A stretch of 64,000 nucleotides of DNA from Sciurus carolinensis (lineage: Eukaryota > Chordata > Mammalia > Rodentia > Sciuridae): contig NC_062213.1 of assembly GCF_902686445.1 (NCBI RefSeq), positions 2,477,241 to 2,541,240 of the forward strand, read 5' to 3'. The notes below the pieces were generated by a model, which had not been told where the DNA came from, ran no database searches, and saw only the letters and a list, made by a program, of their open reading frames with translations. Shown one piece after another: positions 38,606-51,098 of this stretch. Positions within the stretch are counted from its first letter, which is position 1. Each line of letters opens with the position of its first letter. Both the position numbers and the translations under genes were made by a program.

Positions 38606-41600
38606 GTGAGTGGCAGCTGCCATCCTGCGCCTGTGTGTGGTGCCACACCCACTTGCATAGCTGGGTTGTCCACGTGGGCACACACGTGCAGCTGCTGCGG
38701 GCTGGGCCTGAGATGGGGCGCTCAGCCCCGAGGCACCTCTCCTGAGGCACAAGCACCCTCCCACCCTGGGGGCCCAGGTGCCGTGTGGCTGCACACGCTT
38801 CACATCACCAGCACCCTCCAGTGTGTCTCTGCTGCGCCCCAGCTGACAGGCCTGCACATGTTCACACCTGTGGACGCAGCTGGGCAGGAGTGGGCACTTC
38901 TGGTTCTAATTCCACCCTGTGGGGAGCTGGACCTCAAAGGGGGTCACCTGTCATGAAGTCAGCCTCCCCTGGGCGGGACTGGTTTGGGATGGGGTCCAGG
39001 CCCCAAGGGAGAGGCACCTGTGGTGCTGTGTGCTGGGCCAGAACCCTGGTGGGCTGGGAGAAGGGGTGGGGAGTTTGCACCCCAGTGTGCTGGGCAGGCT
39101 TGTGGGCGTGCAGGGCTCTGAGGGGACCTGGCAGGCTGGGGCCTTGCTTTCCCGGACCCCACGCAGCAGGTGCTGCCCCGACTGCTCTGGACCCAGCCTG
39201 GTTCTGGCCTGCAGTGACGTGGGGTGCTTCATCCCCGGTCAGCAGAGCTGCCCGCTGGACCCACCACGTCGAGGGGCCTCGGTCTGTCTCTGCCGCCTGC
39301 CGTGTCTGCACAGGGCTGTGGGGACTGCAGCGCTGGGCGAGGGCTCAGGACGTGTCCTTCCTCACTCGAGCTGCACGCAGCAGGAGCAGGCGCGGCCCTG
39401 GCACCGAGGCCCTCTGCAGACGTTGCCTGTGTCCTTCTTCCTTCTTTCTGAAGGTGGAGTCCTTGTTTCCGGTTGCGAGGGCAGCTTTGGAGGCCTGTTA
39501 CAGGAAGCGTGGACCCTCGGCCTGCCTGGGGAGCCACTGACACGCGGTGCCTTGGGCCTCTGCTGAATTGGGTTTAAGTGGCTCACGTTCTGGAAGCGGC
39601 GGTTTGCGCTCGGGGTGTGTGGTGTGACTGCGCCTCGTCAGGGACTTTGAAGACGAGCTCTTGGTGGGGGATGAGGATGCTGTTGGGTGCCCGTGACTCG
39701 TGTGATGCAGCTGGCTGGGGCTACGGGCTCTGCCTTTTTACAGTGTCGTGAACAGTTCCCAGTGACATTGTTTTGTTTAACCCTGTGTCACTGCCTGTCT
39801 CCTGGGCTGTCCCTGGAGGCCAGGAGGTGGTGCCTTCAGGTGGCCTTCACTTATGTGTCTGGTTAGCTAAAGACATTATCCCCAAATGTGGGCCTTGGAG
39901 AGGAGAGGGCTATCCACACAGTGGGGAGGTGGCCTAACACAGGGCTTGGCCCTCAGTGACCACAGCCCCAGTAGCAGCACCCACCTGGGCTCCAGGACCA
40001 GAAGCATACCTTCATGCGCTTGCCTCCCTGCTGCTCGCTGCTGACAGGCTGCAGGCCTGGTTTGCTTGCCTTCCAGAGCCTTCCAGACCTGATTGCTGTA
40101 TCGTAGGCTCAGCACTGGTTGTGGGCTGCCTTCCTTCCTCTCTACGGACCTTGCCCTGACCCCTTGCCCATCCTGGTTGGTGGACCTTGGGTAATTCTGT
40201 CCACTGTAGGGCTGGCATGGTCTGCAGAGGGATGGAGGGAGCCGTGGACTCCTGGTGTGTGGCAGAGGTCCTGCTTCCCTGGGGCTTTCTAGCTCCTTCC
40301 TGTGAGCCATCTTCTCCAACCTCCTCAAGAGCTCATAGTGATGTCTTCCACTCACCTGCCTTCTGTGGTGTGGAGTAAAGGGACCCCAGAGTGCAGGTCA
40401 GAGTGGCCCTGAGGTGGGGGTGACCTTCAGGGGCCTCCAGCTTGTGGCTCAGTGGGCAGCCATGGGGTCCTGGGAGGCTGAGCTCCCAGCCCTGTGTGAG
40501 CAGCATCCTCCTTCCCTCAGCCAGGACTCGCATGTACACTGGGCACCAGAGGGATCAAGATAATCCAGTACCAGGGCCTGTGCATGACAGCTCTTGGAGG
40601 ACGGTTCAGGCCCGAGCTCTGCTCCCCAGGAGCAAGCTGCGTGGTCTCCCCAGGCAGCTGGGCCCCTGATGGCCTGGTGGCTGAGCGGCTGCCTCCTCTC
40701 CTGCCAGCCCAGGAGAGGAGTCCTCCTGTGAACACTCCTGCAAACAGGCAGGGGACATCGTCCTTCACAGTCCCTCTGAGAAGGTGCCCAAGGTCAATCC
40801 CATTCTTTCTCGGTCAAAGCTTATCTGGATTCCAAGAGAAGGATGTGAACCCTACTTCTCCGGGAGAGGGGAGCCAAAGAACTTTGCAGCCATTTTCACT
40901 CTGCTGCAGGCCCTGAAGCAGCATCAGACATGGTGTGTTTGAGGAACCAGAAGAGGTGGCTGCTGCTTAGTGAGGGTCCTGCTGGAGACTGGCAGGGAGA
41001 AGGTGGTAGTTTAGGCAGACCACACAGGACCCCAGAAACTGTGGTAGATTGTTGACTTTAATTCCACAGACGTTTAAGCCAGTGGAAGGTTCTAGCAGAG
41101 AGGGTCATGACTGATGACATGGAAGACCAAGTCAGAGTTATTCCGGGACTTTGGGGAATGGCCCTCTTGTTTGCCTTGTCCTCAGCTCTGGGAGATGAAC
41201 ACGCAGAGGAGCTGGCTGCAGGGGGCCTGGGCCTCTCCTGCTCATGTTGGACTCTCAGCCCCATAAAGATCCCTAGGTAAGGGAATGGCCTTGGGTTGAT
41301 GCAGTCTGTGTGGTGAATGGACGGCCATTTGGGTGTGGGGAGCTGACCTCCTGGCCTGGCCTTTTGGATAGGGATCCTCTTCTTGGGCCCTGGGATGGGA
41401 ATTGCTGGTGGCTGAGGAGCGGGACCATCTGTAAGCAGAGGGGCTGGGGCAGGGAGAGGCCGAGGGTGGCTTGAAGCCATCCTGCTCCCTCGCTGCCGTC
41501 AGACCATCCCTGGCACCTCTGGACAGCCCCCGGGGAAGGTGGCCTGAGGAGCGCTGTGAGGAGCCTCAGGGTCGCGCCTGCAGGGTGCACTCAGCTCTCA

Positions 41601-43559
41601 GAGTCCTCATGTCCATGCAGACCCACCCCTGTGCTGTCCCTCGCCCGACCTCCGTGCCCTCACTCTGCTTGCTGCTCTCGGCCCCCGGGGCGCCTGTGTG
41701 TGGCGCTCTGGCACTGTCGGCACAGGCGCCCGGGACCGTTTCTGGGCCTGGTGGGAAGCCAAGGGAAGCCCAGCTTCTCAGAGTGTGGGAGCAGATGCTT
41801 GTGGAGTCCGCCAGGCTCCTGCTGACCGTGGAGACGCAGGGGCAGCTCTGAGCCTCTCCCACCCGCCCCCAGCTGCCCTGCAGCCGTGCAGCCGGGCCGT
41901 CCCCGTTCTTCCTGGCAGTTTAGCTCCCGTCACTGTGGGGCGGGGGGCTGGAAAACTCCCCTGGCCAGGACCTCCCTCTGCCGCCTGCGTGGTGCTGCCC
42001 TGACCTCCGCCTGCTCCAGGCAGCCCCCTCCTGGTGGAGCACTGGGCCCACCCCTGGCTTGTCCACTGGCTGCCCTCCCAGAGCTCCCGCAGGACTCCAG
42101 CAGGGGCAGATGTGGCTTGTCCCCAGTGGCTGGCTGACTGAGCAGCTTGGCTGAGGGGTGACCTGTCTGCATGGAGGGCGCTCCTCTGTGCACGACTGCT
42201 GAATGAGGTCTGGTGCCAGCACCACGCAGCGCTCAGCAGAGTGGCGTCCTGGCCGCCCGTCTCCCTCCCGGCCCTGCCCACCTTCCTCCGGATGCACTGC
42301 CTGGACAGTTGGAAGCTCCCTGCCGCAGTGTGACTGTGGGTGTGGAAGCCCATCTTGTGAAGGGGGTGCAGCCAGGAGCCAGTCCAGGTTGAGTAGACCG
42401 AGGGTGGCAGGTGCCTCAGGCTCGGCCAGGTGTCTGGGGAGCAGGCTGTCACATCCCAGAAGCCTCTCGCTGCCACGCTGCATCTTCAGAGTCTCCTAAA
42501 CATGCCTCATTGATTGAGGGATTGCAATGAGGCATCTTTATTTCTTAAAACCAAGTAAATTTGTATATAATCAAGCATGCAATTAAGAACTGGTAAGTAA
42601 ACCAGTGAAATCAAGCTTCTCGTCATGGTGATTGAGGGCAACATCATCTTTGGGCTCTCGTTCGCAACCCCATGTCTCAGGTGCGCTGGCCACATGGTGT
42701 CCCTTTGTAGCTCATGCTTACCCAAGGGCATGTGCCCCCGGGGTCAGATTCTGGTGTGGTTGTCTCCTGCCAGTACCCTCCTTCCTACCGTGTGCCCCTC
42801 ACTCTGCCCACCCTGTGCCTGGACGCAGCCTGGCAAGATGGGGCATGGATGGGAGTGGGCTGGTGCTCACTTACCCTGAAGCACATGGCACAGAGTCCCA
42901 TGGCACCCCACGTCCCCGAGGACCAGGGTCTGTGACACCCTATGGCAGGTACAGATAAGGAGCACAGTCCAGTGCCAGGCCTCTGGGCACACACGGGGAT
43001 TCAGTGGGGCTGGGTGCGCACCCGTCTGCACTCCTGGGAAGGGCTGCACTTGGGCGTGCCGCCCCAGCCGTGCATGTGGCTGCCCTGCTGTGGTCATGAG
43101 GTGCACTGGTGTGCCGTCACTTCTTGGAGGATCTCGGTTTCCCCTGCAGTGGCCCTGACCTGCCCAGCGAGTGAGCTTCCGCTTCTGGGGACTGGCAGGA
43201 GCTGCATGATTTCTTCCCTTGGCGTCCACTGGAGTTGGCCTGGGGTTTCTTTGTTGGAAGTTTTTAAAACTATGAATTTAGCTTGCTTTTGATTTGGGGT
43301 TTGTTTAGCAGAGGCTGGTCTGGTCTGGCCGGCCTCTAGTGTCTTTGAGGTCAGTTTTGTCACTGGTGTGTCATCGCGGTGTTGGTGCTGCTGCTTCCTT
43401 GGGCCTCAGCCTCCGCCCGCCTCCCGCTTCTTGCACTTGGCCTGGTCAGTCCTCCCTGTGGCCTGAGAGCCCTGCAGCCGCCCGGTCCTGCCCTGTAGTT
43501 GCTCCAGAGTGCTGTCTGGCCACCGGCTCACTGCTGCTCTTGCTTTTGGTGGTCGACCA

Positions 43560-44840
43560 TCTCTTGGGGGATTCAGGTAACAGTTTCCATTAGGGCTTGA
43601 TGTTGGTCCTCTCCAGAGACCTGCTGGTTTCGTGTGGACACACGCTTTTGTGGCTCCCCTTCTGGCCTTGTGAAGAGCTTCTGGCCACCGCAGAAGGCAG
43701 GTCTGAGTGGCAGTGCACGCTCTCTGGTTTTGTCTGTTGGAGAAAGTCCCCTCTGCATTTTTGATTTGAAGGACATTCTGTTCTGGGTCCCCAGTTTTTT
43801 CCCTGAGCCCTTTTTAGAAATGCCTTGCCATTCTCTTTGGGATCACATAGTTTCTGGTGGAAAGTCTGCTGTCTTTCTTTTTGTTCCTGGCTACGTGGTG
43901 TGTCTTTTTCTCTGGCTGCCTTCAACACCTTTCTTTATCGTTGATTTTGAACCATTGTTCAAACCATAAGCATGTGTATCATTCTTATTTGTAGGTGAGG
44001 ATCTGCTTGGGATCCCTCGAGCTTCTGAGTCTGTGGGTTGCTTTCATTCACGTCTCTGCAGATTTCCTCCCTTCCCTCCCCTCCTGTTCCCGAGGGGCCA
44101 TGCCAGCTGAGTGCTGTCACCTTTGCTGTTGCCCCACAGTCTGCCCAGTCTGCCTATTCTTTTTTCCTGTTTCTAATTTCTCTTTGGTTTTCAGCTTGGG
44201 TCCTCTTGACTGCCCGGCCCCTCCCGCTCACTTTCAGCTCTTCTCTGTGGTGCGCTTCAGGGTGGTTTCCTCTGCTCTTCTTGGTCTGGTGTGCTGCCCC
44301 TCTTGGTTCTGTGGGTCTGCACTTCTGTCAAATCTGTGGAGTCTGGTTGCTTTTCCTCCCAGTGGCCTCTGTGCTCCTCCTCCCTGGATCACTGACCACG
44401 CCTGGGCTGCGTCTCTGCTGCCGGCTCTCAGGTTGCAGGTTGGGTTTCCCTCGTTTTCTCTTGCTCTCCCTGACACCAGTTGGAACCATGTCTGTTGCTG
44501 TCTCTAAGTGACTGGTCTCGTCTCTTGCAGCATCTACTCTGCCATTAAGCCCTTCTAGAGAATTTTTATTCTAGAAATCTATCAGCTATTTCACCCCTCA
44601 AAGTTGCACTTGGTTCTTTTGTATGTCTACCGTTTTTGTCCTTGCTGTGCCCACATTTGGTGTTACGCCCTTGGCCTGTCACGTGTTGTGATAGCTGACG
44701 GCCTCGTCTGCAGCACCTTCTCTGTTGGCTGTGTGTTCTGTGCACTGATCTTACCACTGCTGCTGGCCGGGTCTGTTCATTTGGGCTGCACATTGTGAAG
44801 CCATGGCTTTGAGTGCCTTTCCTGGGAGAGTGTTTGGGTT
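43560..44840 (-). mobile_element. Old L1 (L1M) 3' UTR fragment, antisense
   Basis: Resembles the reverse of the L1M 3' UTR: 'ctttatcgttgattttgaac', then 'gaggatctgcttgggatccc' and 'cgagcttctgagtctgtggg', and later 'gcacttggttcttttgtatg'. Confidence 0.65.
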
Positions 44841-46329
44841 TCCTGTGGAGGCAGTTGTGGGTCAGCAGCGTCTTTTGGCGCCCTGGAGGTTGGCTCCTGG
44901 CAACCTTTACTCCAGCAATGGCGTGGCCCTGCTGCCGAGCCTGATCCCTCTGGGTCTCCGCTTCACGCCCTGGGTTCCAGCCTGTCTCTTTGCTGGCTGC
45001 CTCTGGGCACTGTCACTGCTGCCGGGCAGCCTGCTGGAGCCTCACCCTGCACGCACACTGTGCTGCTCAGCAGGACTCGTGGGTCATCAGTGGCCTCAGC
45101 CTCCCAAGCTCCGCTCTCTTATCTCCTCGACTTGGCAAGACCACGGAGTCCAGCTGTGTCTTGAGCAGCTCTGCTGCCGTAAGCAGACACTCAACGGGGC
45201 TTCACGGCAGGGCACGCCACCAAGGTCACGGTGCAAGGCCGGGGTCTGCCGAGGTGCTTTGCTTCCTGGCTGCGGGTGACACCTCCTCGTTGAGTCTGCA
45301 CCTTTGGGAGGGAGGAAGGGTGCGTGTGAGCGGAATCTGGAGACAGCACGTTCCCTGCTGCCTCCTCATGATGACCCCACCCCAGCAGTGGACCCACCTA
45401 ACTCAGGGCCATGAACCCTTCAAGGCCATCTCCAGATATGTCCCATGCGTGACTTTGGAAGACACACAGTCCAGTACCTGGCAACCTCCCCACACCATGT
45501 TCCAGAATGTTCTGCAGCAGGAACCTGAGGTGGTCGTGGGGTCTCCCACAGGGTCCTCTGCAGCCACTGCTTTGGGGCACAGCTGTGTGGGTGCTGGCGA
45601 ACAAGAGTGAACCTGGCCCATCATCCCAAGCTGGCTGCGTATGGACCAGGGCCTCCATGGCTTCTTGCTCACCTGAGTGCCCAGCTCTGGGAGCACAGGT
45701 CCCTGTGAGCCCGAGGACGGCAGACACCCAGGGCACCCTGCCGGAGCCAGCCTGCTGCTTCTGTGGGATGACACTCTGCCGTGTTCTGCAGCCACCACAT
45801 CACGCCTGACTCCTTTCACAGCCGCTGGGCCCTGCAGCACCATCTCCATGCTGGCGATGTGGTGTTTTCCGTGGCGTGTGTGTGTGGCGCATGGGCTGCT
45901 CAGCCCTTCCCTGGCCTCCGAGCCAGGGTCTTGACTCTCCCCGTACAGCCCCCGCTGCCCTCCTGCGACTTGGGAGCTCCAGCTGGGTCCTCTCCGGCCA
46001 TGGAGGGGAGAAGGGCTGCCTGTGAGTCTCGCGGCGAGGCCTGGGAGTGGAGGGGTGCCTGCACTGGAGAGGCTCCCAGGAGCTCCCCGCCGTCCCGCCG
46101 TCCCCGCTGTCCCCACCAAGGTGGTGCCGTGCTTTGGCAGCCCCCAGCCGAGGGCATCCGGCCCTCCGTGGCCTTGGCCTTTTTGCCTGGGGCCTTGGCA
46201 GTGGGGACAGCACGTGCCACTTGATGGTGGTTTCAACACGCATCTCCTTGGTGGAGAGTGCTGTGGGACGTCTCCACGCACGGTCCCTTGGCGGGCTCCC
46301 TGGCGGCATCTCTGCAGCGTGCCTCTTGC

Positions 46330-47500
46330 TCGCTGGCCATGGGTCTGAGTATTGGATTGCGAGTGTCCTTGCTGCCCTCCCTGCAGGCCCTTTGTCAGGT
46401 GCCTGTGCGGAGCGTGCTTTGCTTGCGTTGTGGCGGCCTTTTCATTGTTAAGAGTCTCTTAGAAGAGCAGACGCTTTTGACATCAGCACGGATCAGGGAT
46501 GCTTTACTCGTGCTGTGGCTTGAGTACGGCGTGTCCCCGAGGTGCATCTGGACCCCAGGGTCTCGGTAGCAGTCCTCAGAGGTGGCATGTCCTGACTGTG
46601 TCGGAAGCGGGCCCTTGAGAGGCACTGGGGCTGGGCTGAGCCCTTGGGCTGGAGCCACGACCGGGTTCTGGCAGTGTTGTGAGGAGACATCACCCCTGAC
46701 AGGCAGCAGGCTCCTGCCATGGTGCGACTCAGCGACTGCAGCAGGGCCCGCAGGAGCCTGTGCTGTGTGGACTGTGACCCCAGAACCGCGGGGAATCAAG
46801 CACAGCACCCACCATAGGGAGCCACTCTGGCACCCGACCTTGAGTGTGGGGAAGCCGCTGGGTGTCCAGGCGGTGGTTTTAGTGCTCAGTTAGGCCTGTG
46901 GAACCTGTGGAGTTTATTCCTGCATGTGCCCTCAGGTTAGGGTCCAGGCTACTTTTTAAAAATACAAGATCGGCTTTTGGTGCCATTTGTCGAAACATCC
47001 ATCTTGCCCGTTGAATGCGTCGGCGGCTTTGTGAACAGCTGCTTGCCCTTGTTGCTGGGTGTGGATTGGATTGCCGTGTGCTGCTGCTTTGTGGTCCGGG
47101 CCAGTGCTGTGTCCCCTGTCTGAGGCCCTCCTTGGGCCAGTCAGGTGTGGGTCCCCTTTGGCTTGGTTCTCTTTGAAGTGCTGGTGGACCCTCATTCTCT
47201 TGGTGTTTCAGTGGAAATCTCAGAATCACCCAGTTGGTTTCTCTTTTCAAAACCTGCTATAATTTCAACTCGGGCTGCGTAGCGTCTGTAGATTTCTATA
47301 AGAATCGGTCTCTTACAGTTGCTGGGTCTGCCATGAGCATGTCCTTTCTTTGGCTTCTTTTGGCAGCGCCTTGTGACTTTCTGTGTGCAGGACTTGTTGA
47401 GTGTTTAATGTGTTCTGTTGGATTTGGCTCAGTGACCTTGTGGCTGTATGCTGCTTCCAATGACATTGTTCACACTTCACTGTCTGCTCTTGACTACAGC
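46330..47500 (-). mobile_element. Old L1 ORF2 5' (endonuclease-region) fragment, antisense
   Basis: Matches the reverse of L1 sequence around the endonuclease region: 'ggtgccatttgtcgaaacat', then the layout 'ggattggattgccgtgtgct' and 'gcgtctgtagatttctataa'. GC-shifted and decayed. Confidence 0.6.
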
Positions 47501-47866
47501 TGGTTTTCGCACACTGCTGGTGTCCTGTGGCCACCTTGGGTTCACTACTGATTCCAGGAGCTTTTCTGTGGACCCCTCGGGATTTCCTTTGTGGAGGGAC
47601 ATGGCGGTGCCTGAGGGCGTCCTGCTTCCTGGCCCTGCATCCTGAGCCGTGATGCGGCCAGTGGGGCAGGACACGGGTGCACCAGCCTCCCGAGTGAGCG
47701 ACGTGGGGTGTTCTTGCTCTACCTAGCAGGTTCTTTCTGTAGTTTTCTTAGAGTCGTAGTCATGATTGAGAGTTGGAGTGTGTCAAGTCTTTTTCCGCAT
47801 AACTTACCAAGACATTTCCTCCTCTTTAACCGGTTCCTTCCAAGTCACGGTTATGCACCTTGACTT

Positions 47867-48038
47867 TCTTTTTGTACTGAGAATTGAACCCCAGGGCAGT
47901 TTACCACTGGGCTACATCCCCAGTCCTTTTTATCTTGAGAGGGGGCCTCACTAAGTGACTGAGGCTGGCCTCAACTCTGTTCCTCCTGTCATCCTCCTGA
48001 GCTGCTGGGATCGTGGGCGTGGCCTCGGTGCCTGGCTC
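47867..48038 (-). mobile_element. B1-dID-like SINE, antisense
   Basis: Antisense ID part ('gtactgagaattgaacccca', 'ccactgggctacatccccag') and antisense B1 part ('ctcactaagtgactgaggct', 'cctcctgagctgctgggatc'). Confidence 0.87.
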
Positions 48039-48060
48039 ATGCCCTGACTTTCCAGCGTTA

Positions 48061-48540
48061 GGCCACCCCTGCATCCCTCGGGTCAGTGCCACGGCCAGTG
48101 CCTCATCTCCGTTCTGTGCTGACCGGAGCTCTGCTCCTGCGCTCTGGAATGACGCCTGTTTCCTCTTTCAGTTCTTTGCTTAGGTTTGGCGTGGGCTGGA
48201 GCCAGCTCGTGCAGTCGACTCCACTGTCCCTCATCTCTGAGGGCGAAGCGTCTGCACCTGTGTCTGGCGCGGGTCGACCTCGTCCCCGCCAGAGCTCCTG
48301 GGCTCTCCGTCGCGTCGCGTTGGCCACTCATGTCTTCAGGGGCGTCTCTGGCCTCAGTGCTCGTCCAGGGGAGCGCGGGCCTCCTCTCGTGTTGGTCTGC
48401 AGTCAGGTCCTCTTCTCGTTCTCTGTGTGGGTCATTCGACTCTTCTCGACGGCTCCAGCTGTACTGGGAACCTCGAGCCCTGGGGGGGGGGGGGGTGCCT
48501 TTCGGCTCCGCTCCGCGTCCCTGTCTGTAGCGCCCTCCTT
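48061..48540. promoter_or_regulatory. Intronic CpG-rich block (island-like)
   Basis: My hand count gives about 36 CpG in 480 bp, with GC near 63%, which is close to 0.75 of expectation. The surrounding introns are strongly CpG-poor. It contains clusters such as ctccgtcgcgtcgcgttgg (48305-48323) and a G14 run. No exon or start codon is supported here. Confidence 0.5.
48482..48495 (+). repeat. Poly-G run (G14)
   Basis: Fourteen consecutive G in the CpG-rich block. Length is likely to vary and may be a sequencing or assembly weak point. Confidence 0.95.
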
Positions 48541-50740
48541 TCTGTGGGCTGGTGGCTGGCTCCCCAGGGGCTCCTGGAGCTGGAGCTTATCCTCTCGTCC
48601 CTGCCAGCCGAGCGCGGGGGCTGCAGGCTGAAGCCCTCTCTGGTGCCTCCCCTGGTGGGCTCCGTCGTGGTGGGGAGGGTGACCCTGGAACCAGAACTCT
48701 GTTGGTCCTGCCCCCGAAACCAGCGCCGGAAGGTGGCTGATCTCCAAGGCCTGTGCTCTGGCTGCCTGCCTCCCGCTGAAGCTCCTCCTTCCCGCCTCCT
48801 CCATCGCTGCTGCTTGGGTTTGCTGGCTGAGCACCTGTTGCTCTTACGACCTTGGTTGCTAGGTTGGGAAGGGCCTTGCAGGGGTTAGAGAGGAGGTGCC
48901 GCTGGAAGAGGACCTGCGTGACCTGGTGCTCTGGTGCTCATGGCTCCCTGAAGATGTGGGCAGCCACCGTTTGGGATGGAGTCTGGGAGGAGTGGAGAGC
49001 TCAGTCCTGGGCAGAGGCAGGTGTAGGTCGTTACAGCCAGGCCTCCCAGGAGCATGGCCCAGGGCTGGCTGAGTGTCTTGCCCACTGCCTTGCATCTGCA
49101 GTGCCAGGTGGCAGCCCAGGTTGCTGCCCGGGCTGTATAGGGACTGCAAAGCACGACTGTGGGATTGTCTGAATCAGGCACCAGTAGAAACCAGACCGCA
49201 GGGGCTGGAGAGGGAGGGGCCAGCCAAGGGGCAGGGTTAGGGGTGGAGTCGGAGATTCAGGAGGGTCCGAGGGAGGGCTGCAACACTGTGCAAGGATCTG
49301 GCTTTGTGGGAGTGAAACGAGGAGTCACTGGTGAGTGCTGAGGGTTAGGACACCACCTGCCCTGCCTTTCAGCAGCCCTGCTTATTAAGGTGCTGTGCCT
49401 GGGATGGCATGGGACATGGTGGCAGTGGAGGGCAAGGAGGCCCTGCAGGAGCCCTGGGGCGCGTGGGAGCAGCAGGCGTGGAAGTGCTTGCCTTGCGTAG
49501 GTCTGGCTGTTGAGCTCGGTCTTGGCTGTGGGCTTGCCCCGGCACTGCACTGGAAAGTGGGGCATGGTAACAGGAGGAGCCCAGACTGGTGCTGCAGTGT
49601 CAGGAAGGCGGGGGTGCCGGGGCTGGGGTTCCTGGGCAGGCTGAACACAGAGCAGTGGGATGCCCAGGCGGAGTGACCAAGCGCCACTAGGGAGGACAGT
49701 CTGGAGTTCAGGCCCAGGTGGGGACAGGACCATGGGATGGGGGCGTTCAGAGGGTCTCAGGCTGTGAGGCTGACAGGTTGCTGAAGAGGTTCTGGTGGGG
49801 AGTGGCAGTGAGGAGGTGGTCCAGGGTGACGTGGCAGGCTCTGTCACGTGTCAGCACAGTGAGTGGGCAGCCCCTGGACTGGGAGGGCCCTGGAAGGAAG
49901 AGGTGGACCAGGAGGCAAGACCCCACTGGGTGGCAACTGTGCCCTCCAGTCCTTGAAGCAGGAAGGCCTCTGTCTGCAGCTCTCACCAGCCTTCCCCCCA
50001 CCTGGCTGTGGGGTCCCCCTGCACACACCCTCAGCTGGGTCCCCAGCAGTGTCTCCTGGACAGGCTGCCACTCCTGAGTTCTGGGTGCCACATGCTCTGC
50101 CACCGAGGGCCATGGTGGGGAGGGAGGCAGCGCTGGTGGCAGTGAGCGCCTCTCTCAGGCTGTGCCATGACCCGTGGTGCTGGACGGCGGCACTGCCTGC
50201 AGGGTGTCACCTGGTCAAGTGCCCGTGCCCGGTGGGTGGCCTTTGAGAGCCCGAGACCTACACTGCCTAACCACTGCTGAAGGTCCTGGGGGAACAGTGC
50301 TGCCTTGCCTTTGGGCTACCTTGCAAAGGGTCAGAAGGGTTCTCTGGGTTCTGCCAGGCCAGGGTCCCACCTTCTTTCGGGTATGACTTGGATGTGTGTG
50401 TCCAGGTGTCACTCTGTTGGGGAGGGTCAGTGCCTGCAGAGAGCACTGGCTCAGTTGCTGCTGGGGCACATTCAGAGCTGAAGCTGGTCTGTGGCCAGGG
50501 TCGCCTGGGCCCTCCTCCTCGTGCCCTGTTCTGGAGGTAGCAACAGGCTTACCTGGGGCCCCAGAGGCCACGTGCTTGCCTGGGGCTGCTGGACCTCCTC
50601 ACCAGTGCAGATGCTGCGCCCAGGGCTGGAAAGCTCTGAGCCAGCTATGTGCCTGTGTGTTGGGGACTCCTGGTGATGGCACATGGTGGTCTCTGGTGTC
50701 GTCCTGCTGTTGGCCATCTGCCCACCACTGGAACTCACCT

Positions 50741-51007
50741 TGCCATTTCTCTCCCTGTCTGCTTGTCTGTGCCCGCTCCTCCCACCCTCTCCCACCTGGT
50801 CCTGGCCTCTGCCTGTCCTGCCCCTCTTCCTCGGCCTTGTCTGCTTCTCCCGTGCTCCTGTCTTGGCACCTCGCCGCTTCTCTGCCCTTCTCTCTTCCTC
50901 CTCTCTGTGCCTCCCTGTGCTCTCTGCTGGACTCTGCCTGTCCCTCTGCCACCCTTTGCTCTCCCATCCTCCCTGCTGTGCCCGCTCCCTGCCTCTCCCT
51001 GCCCCAG
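50741..51007 (+). promoter_or_regulatory. TSNARE1: Long pyrimidine-rich tract at the acceptor of coding exon 6
   Basis: About 267 bp, mostly C and T, with short CT-rich units (ctctgcc, ctccctg, ttcctc), ending in ctgccccag|g. It is far longer than a usual polypyrimidine tract. Confidence 0.8.
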
Positions 51008-51098
51008 GCATGCAGTGCAGCAGGAGACCAACAAAGCCGTCACGGCTAGTGCCAGTGCCTTGAAGCAGATGTCAGAGCTCCTGCGGGACTCCTGCCTG
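51008..51098 (+). CDS. TSNARE1: TSNARE1 coding exon 6: syntaxin N-terminal region
   Basis: Acceptor ctgccccag|g after an unusually long pyrimidine tract, donor ctg|gtatgt; 91 nt, phase 2 in and phase 0 out. It encodes HAVQQETNKAVTASASALKQ then MSELLRDSCL. This is the helical stretch corresponding to the QQxTNxxxK segment of syntaxins 7 and 12. A 12.4-kb intron precedes it. Confidence 0.93.

Larger units (their letters stand above)
38606..51007 (+). other. TSNARE1: TSNARE1 intron 5 (12.4 kb)
   Basis: Contains antisense L1M segments (about 43560-44840 and 46330-47500), an antisense B1-dID-like SINE (47867-48038), a CpG-rich block (about 48061-48540) with a G14 run, and a long pyrimidine tract at its 3' end. 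The stretch 38606-43500 is GC-rich with no repeat I can name, apart from AT-rich sequence at 42500-42620. Nothing is recognised at 48900-50700. Confidence 0.75.

Noticed and set aside
45403..46281. 292-codon open frame on the minus strand
   Set aside because: GC-rich low-complexity translation with no domain, next to L1M and inside a TSNARE1 intron. Other frames are equally open here.
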